Below, piece by piece: positions 1 to 11,136 of a DNA stretch of 64,000 bases. A program made the translations under genes and the position numbers. The notes beneath the pieces were generated by a model, which was not told the origin of the DNA, did not search any database, and worked only from the letters and a program-made list of their open reading frames with translations. Source of the stretch: Bryopsis sp. KO-2023 (Eukaryota > Chlorophyta > Ulvophyceae > Bryopsidales > Bryopsidaceae); assembly GCA_030272585.1 (NCBI GenBank), contig BSYQ01000002.1:1612001-1676000 (forward strand), given 5' to 3'. Each line of letters starts with the position of its first letter. The stretch's first letter is position 1.

Positions 1-444
1 GAGTGGCCTAGTTCTTCTATCCACTTCTTAAAACGAAAAGAAACATCCATGAATGTGTACAAAAACTAAGTGTGTCAAAAATTTCAGCTGAAAATTAGCA
101 TATTCATCAACTGGCTTTTAAAGTAGCGCAACCCGATGTCATGTTTTTATTCCAAGTGTTTTCTATCGCGTTTTAGTTGCCTAAGTATTGATTGATTATC
201 GAAATGGAGGAGGGAGTATAGTCCTGTGAGGGAGCAATATAGAAGAAAGCTTCCATTTTAAAATTCCAACTATATTCTAACGAGTTGTTCAATCTTAGCT
301 AAAAAGGCTATAAGCTATCCCTAACCATCTCAATAGAACTCACGACGAGTTTGCTAATTCCTAGACGGTGAATACCTGGCCGTGGGGCCAACGCTCAAAA
401 CCCGTGCTTTTTTTTTTTTTTTTAATATTCAGAGTGGTGGAGCA
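1..444. other. AT-rich intergenic DNA, no gene seen
   Basis: No coding region, RNA gene or repeat could be supported here. A run of T residues near 407-422 is the only obvious low-complexity tract. Short open frames overlap on both strands and share no recognisable motif. Confidence 0.4.
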
Positions 445-549
445 GCAAGTTGATCCCTCGCTGTGGGACACCACCAAGGCCCTTGCCAACGCCGCCGAAA
501 GCAGGTTGATCCCTTGCTGTCGGACACCACTAAGGCCCTTGCCAACGCC
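445..549. repeat. Two-copy 56-bp tandem repeat
   Basis: The segment at 445-493 recurs at 501-549 with a few substitutions, including the shared core AAGGCCCTTGCCAACGCC. It lies directly beside the chromodomain relic, so it is probably a minisatellite-like duplication inside a decayed retroelement tail. Confidence 0.7.
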
Positions 550-554
550 TCGAC

Positions 555-674
555 ACAATTTGTAAAGTGCTCGGGAAGCTCCCAAGTCGGGTTACTAAAC
601 CCGGTCCATTGAATTTTATGCCACAATTGATTCCCACACCGGGACTCGCCAACAATATTTTCCACCTTGAACAT
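555..674 (-). pseudogene. Chromodomain fragment, probable chromovirus relic
   Basis: The minus-strand frame starting at 674 reads MFKVENIVGESRCGN, then HKIQWTGFSNPTWELPEHF. This matches the chromodomain pattern: a V-E-x-I-V opening, a central K-x-x-W-x-G-[FY] strand and a terminal TWE-P-x-x-x helix start. Chromodomains of this kind end the integrase of chromovirus Ty3/gypsy elements, and an intact one ends the retroelement ORF at 48010-53019. No integrase or reverse transcriptase remains upstream on the minus strand, and the frame runs downstream into tandem-repeat DNA. I read it as a decayed retroelement tail. A small host chromodomain exon is the alternative. Confidence 0.5.
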
Positions 675-1418
675 ATGTCTATGTGTGTGTGAACAACCCT
701 CTTTTTCAAGGTCACAATCGTAACAGACAAATAAGCAACTAGGGGAGGAAGATGAGTAAAACTATCATCGAAATGTCGAGGCCCTCGCAGTTTTGGTTCA
801 AATCAAATGTACAACAAAAGCTGGATAACTTGCTCTGCGACGTTAAACTTCCATCAGCGGAATTGAATTTATTGTCGAAATATCCTTCCTTTACCCACCA
901 AAATCTTTTCACTTATAGTCGCAGTTTCCCCATGTTCTCGGTATTTTTGCCTTATGATATTTGTTTGCCTATCTTATTTTGTCAATCTTAACAAAATATT
1001 TCAAAAGTCGTTTAATCATTTCGTTCAAGAAATTCCCTTACTTTTTGGACGTTGCAAAGTAATCTCGTTTCATAATTTTTTGATCAGTCTCAAAAAATCC
1101 GATGACAAATGTTCAAGGCTTCCATTCTTGCGAATATGAGTGATCAAGTGCTGGTGTTTGTGGAACTTGTTTGTCGACAAGCCACTTGGAAAGAATTCTC
1201 CAAGAACCTCCAACATTCGCCTACGGAATGACGAAGACACTTTTAGATTATCATTTATTATCTTTTATTCTTTTAAAGCTAAAGGATATTTATAAAATTA
1301 TAAAACAAATCTAACCTATGCAGCATCATCAGATCCTCATAAAAATCGTCCAAAGCGCCCGAAGAAAACGCTTTTCCTCTCTTTTAATGGTAGACCACAT
1401 TGTACAAGGCAAACAACT

Positions 1419-3148
1419 CTATGAACTCATGGTTGTTGTGGGTACAAAGACCATCAACTCATGGTGGTTGTGCGTACAAAGACCATCAATGCAGTGCGGC
1501 ATAGCTTGAATTATTGTCCGATGCTCCTTTGCTTGAACCCCGGTGTGACCTCCAACGTAGAATCCAGCACATGTGTTTGGGAAGTTTTCCGATATCGGCA
1601 TAGCTTTCAATCTCCCATTCAATTCTTTTACAAGCCCCCGGCGATCACCATATTTCTTGAAATAGTCCGGAATGCTGTCCACAAGGTAGAGAAACAACCC
1701 CAGGTCGTCGACATGAACAATATCGTATCCAACAATGGTGTAAGGGTTGCTCGTCTCGAGTGTCGAATCTCGAAAACCCCACAATCAGCAAACCACCGGA
1801 TGTGTGGCATATTGCTTGGCCAAGGCGATCTTCTCACTACCATTCTCAGCTGATTGAATTTCCTCGAATCTTTGAATTTGCTCGGCTTGAGTTCGTTATG
1901 ATGCCCGAACCTCGATGTTATTTCGTTCCTTCACGTCACACTGCTGACATGCCCAACTGTATATGCAAGTGAAGTCATGACATTCAAGATCATCAGCCAC
2001 CACCGAATGAACAACTAGAAAGTCAATCTTATCCTACAATTCAAAGCCGTCAAAAGAGAGCTTCTTTAACGGATCTAGCCACGTTTGCCAACATTTGCTG
2101 TGGAGTTCCAATCGCACTTGTCGAAGAGCAGCTAATGATAACTCCCGAACGTCCTTCACGATCAGGATATAACCAATAATGGAAATCCTCTTTCTCCTTT
2201 CCTCGATTGGGAGATTCAACAAAACTGCTTTCATTGGATATGCTGAGATACCCCTCCGATTTATCACCGTTTCGTCGGAGTAGATTTGGATAGACGCGAT
2301 CGTCCCATTCACTTGTACTCGTTCCGAAAGTTCCTACATGGAATCAACAACAATAATGCGAGGAAAGAAAAAAAATATTTAATGCAAAAAACATTATCTA
2401 CCTAGATTCTTACCTAGGACTGAATCCATGCATCCGAGTTTGAAGGATCAGAAAAAATCCTAACCCCATCAACATATTGCTTTTGAGCGTGGAAAACGAG
2501 ACCCCCTTTTTGAACTCTTGCATCAACCACGATTTAGGATCTCTCAGCTCAATGTTCAAGCTTATATCATTCTCCCCCACAATAATTTCATACCTCGTCC
2601 ATTCTGTCTCCGAATTCGCCAACAATCTATCTGTTACGATATAAGATCCTTTGAAACGTTTGGAACAGGCGTGTAAGACATAGGGTAGCTTCAGGTTAGC
2701 TTCATTAGGTAATGGGACGTAAGGTCTGGTCATGGAAGCTAAGGGAAGCTATCAGAAGGTTTAGAAGGTTTGGAATGTTCTGGAACATGGAAGTTCACTA
2801 GGAACTCTTGGTTCTTGGTATATATTCCCTTGTATTCAAATGTTTTTTGAACTTTTTCCCATGGAGTAACCTTCACCGTGACACTATCCCTGATATTCGC
2901 AACATCAGCAAGGATGCGATGTCAAATTTCTCCTTGGAGAAATCGGGATGGTTCAAAAACTCGATAAGCGATATGGTATCTTTCTTAGAAAGATCCTTGC
3001 CCTCATTCGTAGCCGAGACAAATCGCACGAACTCCATATTCCAGTCTACGACGTTGCTATTATCATCTTCATCAACCATATCTGATACGGGATAAAGCGA
3101 GAAGAGCCCGCAAAGGGGGCGGGCCGGTCCACCGACGTCCCGTATCAT
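1419..3148 (-). pseudogene. Decayed Tnp2/Plavaka-like (CACTA) transposase
   Basis: Several minus-strand frames line up in order and look like pieces of one gene. 3148-2873 has an acidic N-terminal part with LSKKDTISLIEFLNHPDFS. 2733-2410 contains a region with SETEWTRYEI. 2312-2034 reads IYSDETVINRRGISAYPMKA, like the D-x-T...yP block of Plavaka/Tnp2 transposases. 1784-1419 reads TIVGYDIVHVDDLGLFLYL and later EHRTIIQAMPHCIDGL, like the D-x-x-H-x-x-D-L-G block and the terminal helical part of that family. The pieces sit in different frames with stops between them, so the gene is broken unless introns account for some of the breaks. Family assignment is by motif recall and needs a profile search. 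Confidence 0.5.
1424..1487. repeat. Two-copy 32-bp tandem repeat
   Basis: A 32-base unit containing AACTCATGG and GTACAAAGACCATC is repeated at 1424-1455 and 1456-1487 with two differences. It overlaps the downstream end of the decayed Tnp2-like frame. Confidence 0.7.
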
Positions 3149-3448
3149 GTATCAATATCTATATGTATAACGCGCACGACTTAGTCTTGATAGTCACTAA
3201 TTTTGCCTTCAATGATTTAATATCCCCGAATTGGTATAACATCAAGAGCACACATAAGGTGAAGGAGAGCGAAGAGCAAATTATTGTACGTGTCGACCAC
3301 CTTCGGGTTGTGGTTGATCTTCCTCTCGAGCAGGGCGGTCGAAGCTGTGTGATGCGGCAAAATCTTGGGGCAACTCCATCGATTCACTGTTGTTGCCCAC
3401 TTGCTTCCACACCTCCCCTCAACCTCACACATCGCCCCCCAACATAAT

Positions 3449-4527
3449 TTTTCTTGTGATTCGAAAGTTCACACAAGCGGTTGAATTTTTATCCGCACTG
3501 ACATTCGTACATTTTTGTCTTGGGGGCAATCCCTAAGATTTACATAGTGTTAAGCAAGACTCAGACCTCTTAGGAAAATGACAACTTGTTGATAACCTTT
3601 TGCTAGGAACAGTTGTCCCCTCAAAAACCTTGCAAAGACCACACATTCCCCCCTTCTCCAAATTTCGTTTTGCATGAACAATGGAAAACGGTTTTACAAC
3701 AATGTTTCAGCAAGATGTCCTAAAGAAAATCAAAATCAAACATAATATCAAGAGGGAGAAAAAATGCAACAGAACTTGCTACCTCCCCACGTGTGCGCTC
3801 AACGTAGCTCACCCTTGAAACGATTGTTACGACAACATCGCTACTATTGGGCGCGACGGTGGGCGCTCCACTATAGACTGCGGAGAGCCAGCCCAAGGTT
3901 TTCGCGACCCCTGTGAGTCGTCTCATTCCGTCGAAGTCGTCGATTCGAATACCTAAATTTGCGGCTGTGATTGGATTAGGAATTACGCAACCATTGTGAA
4001 AGTCACCTTGGTTGTGATTGCGCTTGATGTAAGCGCAATCAAAATCGACGCTTGCGCGCAAGCGCCGCGCGATCGTTATGCAATCCAACGCTTGCGCGCA
4101 AGCGTTTGCAAGCGTAGTACAAGTATGTGCTTGTAGTGCAATCGCGATGCAAGCGATTTGCAAGCATGCTTGCGCCAGCGCTTGCGCGCAAGCGGCAGCA
4201 ACAAATTTCCGACGGAGGGGGTTCTTTGTGCACGTGTTGATGGCGCTGTTCTAGTAACAAACGTGCAAGCTTTCCAAACAGAAAGACTCGTAGAGATCAC
4301 TTCTCCCAATACAACAGAGTTATAAGAAAAAAGTGAAACGAAATTGTATGAGAATGTAAGAAAACGTGCAAGCCAAAAAAAACAAGCTCTGCAGGAGGTG
4401 AATCGAAGTCTGTCAGGAGGAGAATCGAAGTATATTTTTGTCTAACACTGCCCCGCGATATAAAAGCTAAACACAATCGTTCATTCCATAGTTTCATCAA
4501 AACTCCGGCAACACTAAGAAGAGGCCT
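3449..4527. other. Non-coding stretch with palindromic repeats
   Basis: No gene is supported. The only structured part is the block at about 4020-4200 (separate entry). A minus-strand open frame over 3720-4163 has no recognisable motif and runs through the palindromes, so I treat it as chance. Confidence 0.35.
4020..4194. repeat. Three copies of the palindrome CGCTTGCGCGCAAGCG
   Basis: The perfect 16-bp palindrome CGCTTGCGCGCAAGCG occurs at 4049-4064, 4089-4104 and 4179-4194. Related hairpins lie nearby: GCGCTT and AAGCGC around 4020-4036, and GCAAGCG variants between the copies. Spacing is irregular (40 and 90 bp), so this is neither a simple tandem array nor a CRISPR. Subterminal repeats of a DNA transposon, perhaps the Tnp2-like relic, are one explanation. 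Confidence 0.75.
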
Positions 4528-4539
4528 TTGTCGCTTCGC

Positions 4540-5030
4540 AGTCACAAAATTTCCGGACCCTCGAAGAAAACGTGGTGGCGGGGTGATCACGAGGAGGGGG
4601 ATCACGAACCGGGGGTGCCGGAGACGCCGGGATGGTCGTTCGGCTCGGCCACATTGCCGTTACTCTACCGCCAAGCCCAAGGGTATCAAGATAAACGCGC
4701 TCCCACTAGTAGTGGCCACTGCGTTATCTGGTCCTTGAGCTTCCCGGGCCATCGGGCCGCACTCAAGGCCTCCTTCGCGCAGAAGGGGCACTCGGGCAGG
4801 TCGTCCTCGAACGACTCCACCGGCCTGACTCCTGTAGCCCGGCTGCCGAATAAATCTTCGGCGCGCGGTACGAAGGCGCCGCCCCCCGCTCCGTGCGACA
4901 CATCACGGCCGCACGGGCCGCGATGCGGATTCCCACATTGTGGGTCCGGCAAAGCAAATGGCCACGATCGCAGAGGATACGATCAAGGCCGTCGCGCGGA
5001 GCGGGGCGGGGGTGCGCGCACGAGTCAAGA
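4540..5030. other. GC-rich island with open frames on both strands
   Basis: About 500 bases are much richer in G+C than their surroundings. They carry overlapping open frames on both strands: plus 4528-5052, and minus 4686-4952 and 4763-5083. The minus-strand frames contain Cys pairs such as CPFC and CDRGH, but these are in different frames and form no recognised finger. The composition change suggests a decayed coding insert or transferred segment. No product is assigned. Confidence 0.3.
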
Positions 5031-5382
5031 AAAAATAAAATATGTTTATTAATTGGGATCAAACCCACCATACTAAGTAGCACTACTTTCTTCTTGATAT
5101 CAGTGCTTGTAAAAATTAAGAAACAACGTCGATAGTTCCTTGTTCGTAAATGGTTGTGAATCTTTGATTTATTTTCTTGATCACCTTTATTTATTATCTA
5201 AGAAAAAACTACTTGTACCGCCAGTCTCATTGAAGACCCGACGGCTGTGACAGGTAACTTCTCTCCGTAAATATATTTCAACAATATATACTCTTACTCT
5301 TCTACTCTTTTTATCGCAAAATAAAAAGAATCCCGCAATTTTTGGGCGTACTTAAGCCCCCGACACTCTTTCATTAAATATT

Positions 5383-5823
5383 TTGGGATGGTTGTACGTC
5401 GGGAGCGGTTTCTTCTATCGAGTTTCAATAGAAATTAAAATCATTCGTCATACACGTCACCTTGATGGCGATAGTTCATGGGTTGATGCCCTCAGGCTCA
5501 ACATTTTCGACTTTTGTAAGGGTTTAGATCAGGTAATCCGGGGTGCCCCATGCCGGTTTACATGGGATTGGAGTCTCATGTTCGACCCTTTCGTGAAGGA
5601 AACCGTTTTCAAGCACATTCGGCACTTCAAAGGTGGCCTTTCTTTTCCCATCTATTGTCTCCTTGTGGATTTTTTCGTACAAAGGTTCACCCTGTCTCGG
5701 AGAAACTTTTTTTACTTGCGTCGTTTCCAGGTCTCCACATTGGACCTCTTACCTGCCATCATCTCCTCAGCGAGCTTTTGGAAGCCTATAATTTCGTCGC
5801 TCTTTTTCATAGGTAACAATTAA
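5383..5823 (+). other. Unassigned open frame
   Basis: A 146-codon open frame has no motif I recognise. A second plus-strand frame (5550-5816) overlaps it, and it lacks a convincing splice or promoter context. It is aromatic-rich near the end (FFVQRFTLSRRNFFYLRRF), which AT-rich DNA often gives by chance. It is listed only as a possible exon. Confidence 0.15.
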
Positions 5824-5928
5824 TTCAAGCGAGTGCATCGTAACAACCGTCTATTAGAAAGAATTGAGGACATAGGATGAACAAAAAGGAACGAGATTTC
5901 GTATAGTATGAAACGGGAAGAATCAACG

Positions 5929-6572
5929 TTATATATTACGAGTATCATCCGGAACCACATCCGGAGTCCCATCGTGGGCCGCCTCCTTAGTACAGCTATC
6001 TAATGATGTCTTCGAAGCATCCTCATCGGGAATATTCGCCGGGGCATGTGCATCTGTCACCTCTCGTATCTGCCGATCAAGATATTTTTCCACGAGGCGT
6101 CTGGCCACGTCTATGTACACTCTTTTGTCACGCTTTTTATAAGAGGTATATCAATCCGTTCCAAATTGACATCTCGTCGTTTATCTGATATGCTTACGTA
6201 TCGATTTGTTATCGAGAGAATCCAAGGCCCATGATCGGCGGACTGCATCCCGTGCAATTTAGCACCGATGACTTGTGTAGTGAGGGATCTTTTAATATAA
6301 GAGATGGCCTGATTGCACAACCCGCACACAAGCTTTTGTATCGTTGGTTTAACACCTGATGATGAAGTTTGATAAGCACTCTTATACGCGTTCCGGCGAC
6401 GAAACTCTGCTATGTGTCGTATCCGGGTTCCATTTGTTTTGTGGATATAAAGCATTGTACTAGTATGTGCATACGATACGCTCGAGTGTTCTAACCGTAG
6501 ATCGAATGCTTTTGTGGCGACGTTGGAGCACTGTAATAGCTTCTTTCCTTTCTCTTCTATGAGAACTCTCAA
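5929..6572 (-). pseudogene. Frameshifted unknown protein-coding relic
   Basis: The minus-strand frame 6572-6111 runs to a stop just after SVTKECT. A second frame beginning at 6120 continues with YIDVARRLVEKYLDRQIREV and an acidic tail to 5929. The residue composition of both halves looks coding (charged helices, few low-complexity runs), and the join is consistent with one frameshift near 6111-6120. I do not recognise the family. It could be part of another transposon. Confidence 0.35.
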
Positions 6573-7783
6573 TGGTGAACGTTAACACCTTTTCCAAGTC
6601 GATATTCACCTCGGTTTTATTCAATAACGCGACTACCTTTTGTAAACTTTGAGGACATATATTTATGGATCGTACTTAATTGCAAATCCAGAAGGAAAAC
6701 CTAAAATTCAGTTATCATAAAGGAAAGAAACACATACATGAACATCATTATATTTAACCTTTCGGTCCCCTTACGTTTCAAGCCGTCCTATATTTGTATA
6801 TGTACGACTTGTGTATGTACAACTCTATCGCCTGTCATTTCAACTTTAGCGTCCCTTGGCTTTCTCATAACATCGCAAACGAGTCGAGTTTTAAGCGGCC
6901 CTCTTTAATTTTACAACATATCTTATAAGAGACCCAAGTATCGCCTAAGTTTTTTCCAGCCACCTAAGATAAGTTGCTTAATTATAGCTTCAATAACAAG
7001 TAATGTTAATGTCCTTAATCTTCTTTCTACTTTTAATTGGTTGATGGTTTGGAAGGCAAAGAAGCAAGAGATCGCTAACCTCATCTCCCTCTTCGTTGTC
7101 CGCTAGCCCTGACTCCATTAAAAATGCTTTGTAGAGCCACACAATCGTTGGCTCTGGGCACATTTTTCTTCTTTGTAACATTTCTTAAGCTAAAACGAGA
7201 ATAGTCAATCCTCTGCTCTCGGTGAGACAAGGTGCTTTGAAAAACGTCATCCTCGTACAAGACAATCCCCCCCCCAAAAAAGCATCTCAGGGGTGAAATC
7301 AGGATCATATTCGGGAATCCCGAATCGAGATACCAGAAAGGCCTCTCTTCCGGGAGCCAAGTCCCCCTAGTTCACTACTCATCATTCGTGAAAAAAAGAA
7401 AGCGTTGTGTTCGATATTTTTAACAGGGCTTCGCCAGTTTTCCCGAAATATTCAACAAAATCAACAATTCTCATTTCGGTGGATAATCTTAACATAGTCC
7501 TTCCAATCCTCACTTCTGAGAGACTGTGTCAAATTCCACTTGACGCTTATTTCCTCGCATGTCGTTCTACATGGCTATAAGAATGAACGTAACTTGGCCT
7601 GCGAAGCGCTTTCACTCTTTGTTGCCCCGCTTGACCTTGTGGTCCTTCATTATGCTTATAAACTTGATTCTCAATTGTTCGCACATCTTCTTAAGGTTGA
7701 GGTGATCATTACCTCGCCCAAGACCCACGTTCATATATAAGAAAAACAACGTTTTGATAGCTCAGAATAACACGCGTGCTCAT
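6573..7783. other. Non-coding, AT-rich
   Basis: No supported feature. Short open frames on both strands lack motifs. Small homopolymer runs (C near 7267, T/A elsewhere) are the only local structure. Confidence 0.35.
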
Positions 7784-8206
7784 TCATGCAAAACAAGGGG
7801 CTACGGGTCCTGGAAAACGTCTGTAAGTGAAGGCCGGGGGGGGGACGTCGGAGCTAGTCGGTCTGGTAACGGACTGGGGGTTTGCGATAGAATTGTCTGT
7901 TGGTGGGAAAGTTGATGAATACGACGACACATGCATTTCTTTTCCATCGCTCGTGCACGGGGTACGCGTTCCGGACGCATTGTTTTCAACCCGGGGCAAG
8001 AAGGTCTTGTCTTGTAATGGCAAGTGAAACGTGTCCTGAATGAATGGAAACATACCAGAGAACCATGTTGCAGCTGGCCACCACGGTATCATGAGCGTGC
8101 CCTTGCCTCCGGAGTTCAACAGATGTTGCACCACTTGTGGGAGCATCGAGAACAGTGCTGTTATAAAGACGCCAACGACTCTAAGGAACCAATAAAGTGT
8201 TGACAA
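7784..8206 (-). pseudogene. DIRS-type RT/RNase H ORF relic (C-terminal part)
   Basis: The minus-strand frame reads LLNSGGKGTLMIPWWPAATW, then FHLPLQDKTFLPR. This matches, in order, the C-terminal region of the intact DIRS-like RT ORF at 13613-15685, which reads LLVLPWWPGAVWC then GIWLPDRAGTFLPHPG. The shared pattern is (L/M)(V/I)(L/I)PWWP-x-A-x-W followed about 20 residues later by a W/F-x-LP...TFLP block. No reverse transcriptase domain is left upstream, so this is a fragment of an older related element. The match was made within this window by eye. Confidence 0.6.
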
Positions 8207-8996
8207 CTATCACGGCTACTTCGTGACTACCCGCCACGGGGGACGAGGGTGGTGTATGCAAATACTCCAATATATAATTTCTAGGTGGGTTCATAGACGT
8301 CAATGTCATTCCTCTCGTGTAGTTTCTATTTGAATGCCTTTAAAATATACAAAAAAGTATTTTGAGCAACCTGGCCGAAAACGTAACTGGCATTGTTTAA
8401 AACACTTGAAAATGTATTTTTTCAACCTCTTGGCTGCTCAAGCGTTTTTTTGGTTCTTTCCAGTTCTTTCCGCCATCTTTTTTCATCAAGAATAGCTTCT
8501 TTCCTGTTGACCTTTTGGGCAATCCTAACCGACAACGTGCACTGACCATCCCCTAAGTTGTTTCTCCAGTGAACCTTGAAAAAAAACTCCAACAAACATT
8601 TAATATATGGATATGCCGTTTTGTTTTGCTCGAGACTAGGATCCGTTATGACTCCTAAGATCCTTGTCCTGTAATATATGCATCATTCTTAGCGAAAAAA
8701 TATACTTTTGCTTCTCAAAAATCTTGTGCATCTTTTTTCAACTCAAGGTACTTGTAGCCTACAATTAGTAGGGATCCCGAATAATCACTTTTAACAAGCA
8801 ATCATCCTTTTGTAACCCTATTCAATTTGTTGCAAGGGTATCCTATTGTTGGCATGCGAGATCCACAATCAATGACCGCTAATCCTACCTTCAGACAAAG
8901 AACTTCTTATGTCCCTCAATCAAATCCCTAAAATCTAATCATCTTTTTATTATGTGGTGGAGTGAAGGCGTAAGATGTGACTTATAAGGAAAAAAT

Positions 8997-9020
8997 GTTA
9001 CGGTGTTCTAACACCGTAAC
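8997..9020. repeat. Perfect 11-bp hairpin followed by A-run
   Basis: GTTACGGTGTT, two bases, then AACACCGTAAC form a perfect stem with a 2-nt loop, with A-rich DNA on both sides. The termini resemble the GTTACCGTAAC ends of the element at 10325-11094, so it may be a miniature or solo end of that family. Confidence 0.7.
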
Positions 9021-9138
9021 AAAAAAACACGAAAAACGAAATAAAACAACGAAATTTTCAGTGTCATTGGTCCAAATCAAAATTTGTTTCAGAGGAAACC
9101 ACCACGGTTACTCTTGTTCCGAGCCTCTATCTCTGGTA

Positions 9139-9153
9139 CAGGAATCGAACCTG
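9139..9153 (-). other. tRNA-like T-arm / box B remnant
   Basis: On the minus strand CAGGTTCGATTCCTG forms a T-stem and loop and contains GGTTCGATTCC, a perfect match to the Pol III box B consensus. No D-arm, anticodon arm or matching acceptor strand could be placed upstream, so it is not called as a tRNA. A tRNA-derived SINE remnant or chance match is possible. Confidence 0.35.
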
Positions 9154-10324
9154 TGAAATATCCCAACCCAGGCACGGAAGCATCAGAAAAGAACGATAAA
9201 GCAAGAATCAACCCGTGTACTATTTTGGTCCGTGAACATGAGTCAAGGTGCGCTTCTCTTGGGTTTGAAAGAATCTCTTGCATGTAGACCCCAAAACTTT
9301 TACTTCGGTTTTTATGTAGGACAATTTCTTATATTTGGGAAGTTAATAGAAAAACATAAAACCAGTGACATCTCCATGGACTTAGTCCGAAAAAATGAGC
9401 TCACCGATGAGACCCCCCCCTACAGAAAACGACACTTCGTTTAAAAACCTCTAGAAGGTCACAAAACGTATAAAGAAGAAAAAGCATACAACCGAACTCG
9501 ATGCATCTGTTGGGTATTTCTGAAAAATGTTCGGGAGATCGTGGCACTCTCGGATATCTAATCGTTGTTGAATGATATCAACTCTTCAGAAAGAATTGAT
9601 CCCCATACTGGTTGGGACTTCTACCATTAGTTACAGTTTTGAGATGTTTCTTGAGACATCATCGAATTTGTAAATTTTCATGGCCTCTTCTTTACAGTGT
9701 GGCACTATAGACGAACCAGTAAAATGTTCAACCCAAACATGATAACGATTGTACCCGAATTATTTATCTCCATTAAAAAATCTTAAGCGTGCTCTCAAAT
9801 GTTGTGATGGTGCCACAACGGTATACTATTCACGTTGACATCGATGAACAAACGACAAAAACAAACGCCAAATAGAATGATGGGCTATTGCGACAAGTTC
9901 ACCAATGTTGGGTGTGGGTTAGTATAACATAAACTCCTTCAGCAAGCCCTCGTGAAGCTAGCCTGAATGACTTTAGGGGAAGATCATAAGTAGCTCTGCA
10001 CTATTAACGGCACCTCTCAAAAAAAGTGGAAAATTTTTTTCCACTTGCATTACTTTTGCTCTCCTCGAAGGTATCTTGTTTTACGAATTGTATGAGCCCT
10101 TGGTGATGGTGGCGACACCGATGCCGCTTCTGATGATGATGATTGCGTACATGCGTATACAATATAGGTCTAACCAACTAAACGCTCCGACATACGAGGT
10201 GAGGTGCGGTACTCTCCCAGTCGGATTTTTTGTTCTTTTTTGCTTTTTTGAGGTGATGTGATGTGCTGCCATCTACTACTTAGCCAAAGCTCGTGTCTCA
10301 ACAGTTGATCGTAGTTCAGAAGGA

Positions 10325-11094
10325 GTTACCGTAACGTTCGGAGTAAGCTCCTCGGGGGCGATGCACTTCAAATAGAGATGCGATAGAGCCCCCGGGCGTT
10401 TGCCAGAACGGGGGGGCGCTATCGTCCGACTTCAACAATGCGCCACCATGTGTAACGCGAGAACGACACTCTCAAATTCATCGAGGGCACTGTTTTCAGG
10501 AACATATTTTTAGGGGTGTATTCTTGTAACTATTGTTTTTAAGCCAGTGCTATTTTCGGAGGCAATATCATTGAGGTGACGTTCTTCGTGGTTGCAGTTA
10601 GCGTACTGTTAGTTAGCGTACTGTGAAAAGTGTGCACCAGAGTACAGTGGGCTGCAGTTATGCGCAAAAGCAAAGCATATTTGGTGCTGTAATAAAGTTA
10701 CGTGCGAATGCCCAACAGCCCAACAGATCATCGGCCCAACAGATGCCAGTCAAAATCTTTACACCAATTCGAAAAATTATAATAAAAAAACACGCTACAA
10801 GTCGCCTCTTCTTCCGTGCTCTTCAAGAAACCTTTTCCCTCCACCCAGGGAGCTGTTAGAAGACTCTTGTTCACGAGTTGTTCTGTCTCCTAAGTGCTCT
10901 CACATAACACTAGAGCCAGAACATATGAGAAGTGTAATGGACGATCGTTGATGAGGCTTTTTTTGTGGGGGACGTTTACAAAAACAAGGGGGGCGTTATT
11001 GCATCATTTGACAAATGTAAAGCGCCCCCGGGGCGTTTACCCCGGCGTGGGGCGTTTACTAAGGGGAGGCGCTTACCCCGAACATTACGGTAAC
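10325..11094. mobile_element. MITE-like element with inverted GTTACCGTAA ends
   Basis: The left end begins GTTACCGTAACGTTCGGAGT (10325 onward) and the right end, read on the minus strand from 11094, begins GTTACCGTAATGTTCGGGGT. About 25 of the first 28 bases match. The roughly 770-bp interior has GC-rich GGCGTTTAC-type repeats towards the right and a short duplicated GTTAGCGTACTGT near 10607. No transposase is visible: the 78-codon plus frame at 10623-10859 is unrecognised. No clear target-site duplication was found, so the superfamily is unknown. Confidence 0.55.
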
Positions 11095-11136
11095 TTTGTT
11101 GCTTAGTAGGCTCCCGGGTGATCTCTCCAACCACCT

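Larger units (their letters stand above)
8207..10324. other. Non-coding stretch with isolated structured sites
   Basis: No gene could be supported. Two small structures are listed separately: the hairpin at 8997-9020 and a tRNA-like T-arm at 9139-9153. The rest is AT-rich DNA with short unmotivated open frames. Confidence 0.35.

Noticed and set aside
361..585. Overlapping 60-80 codon frames on both strands
   Set aside because: Only the chromodomain frame beside them has a recognisable motif; the others run through the tandem repeat and T-run.
7260..7280. Poly-C tract as a regulatory element
   Set aside because: Short homopolymer with no associated gene; similar runs occur elsewhere in low-complexity DNA.
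9121..9180. Functional tRNA on the minus strand
   Set aside because: A good T-arm is present, but no acceptor partner, D-arm or anticodon arm can be drawn.
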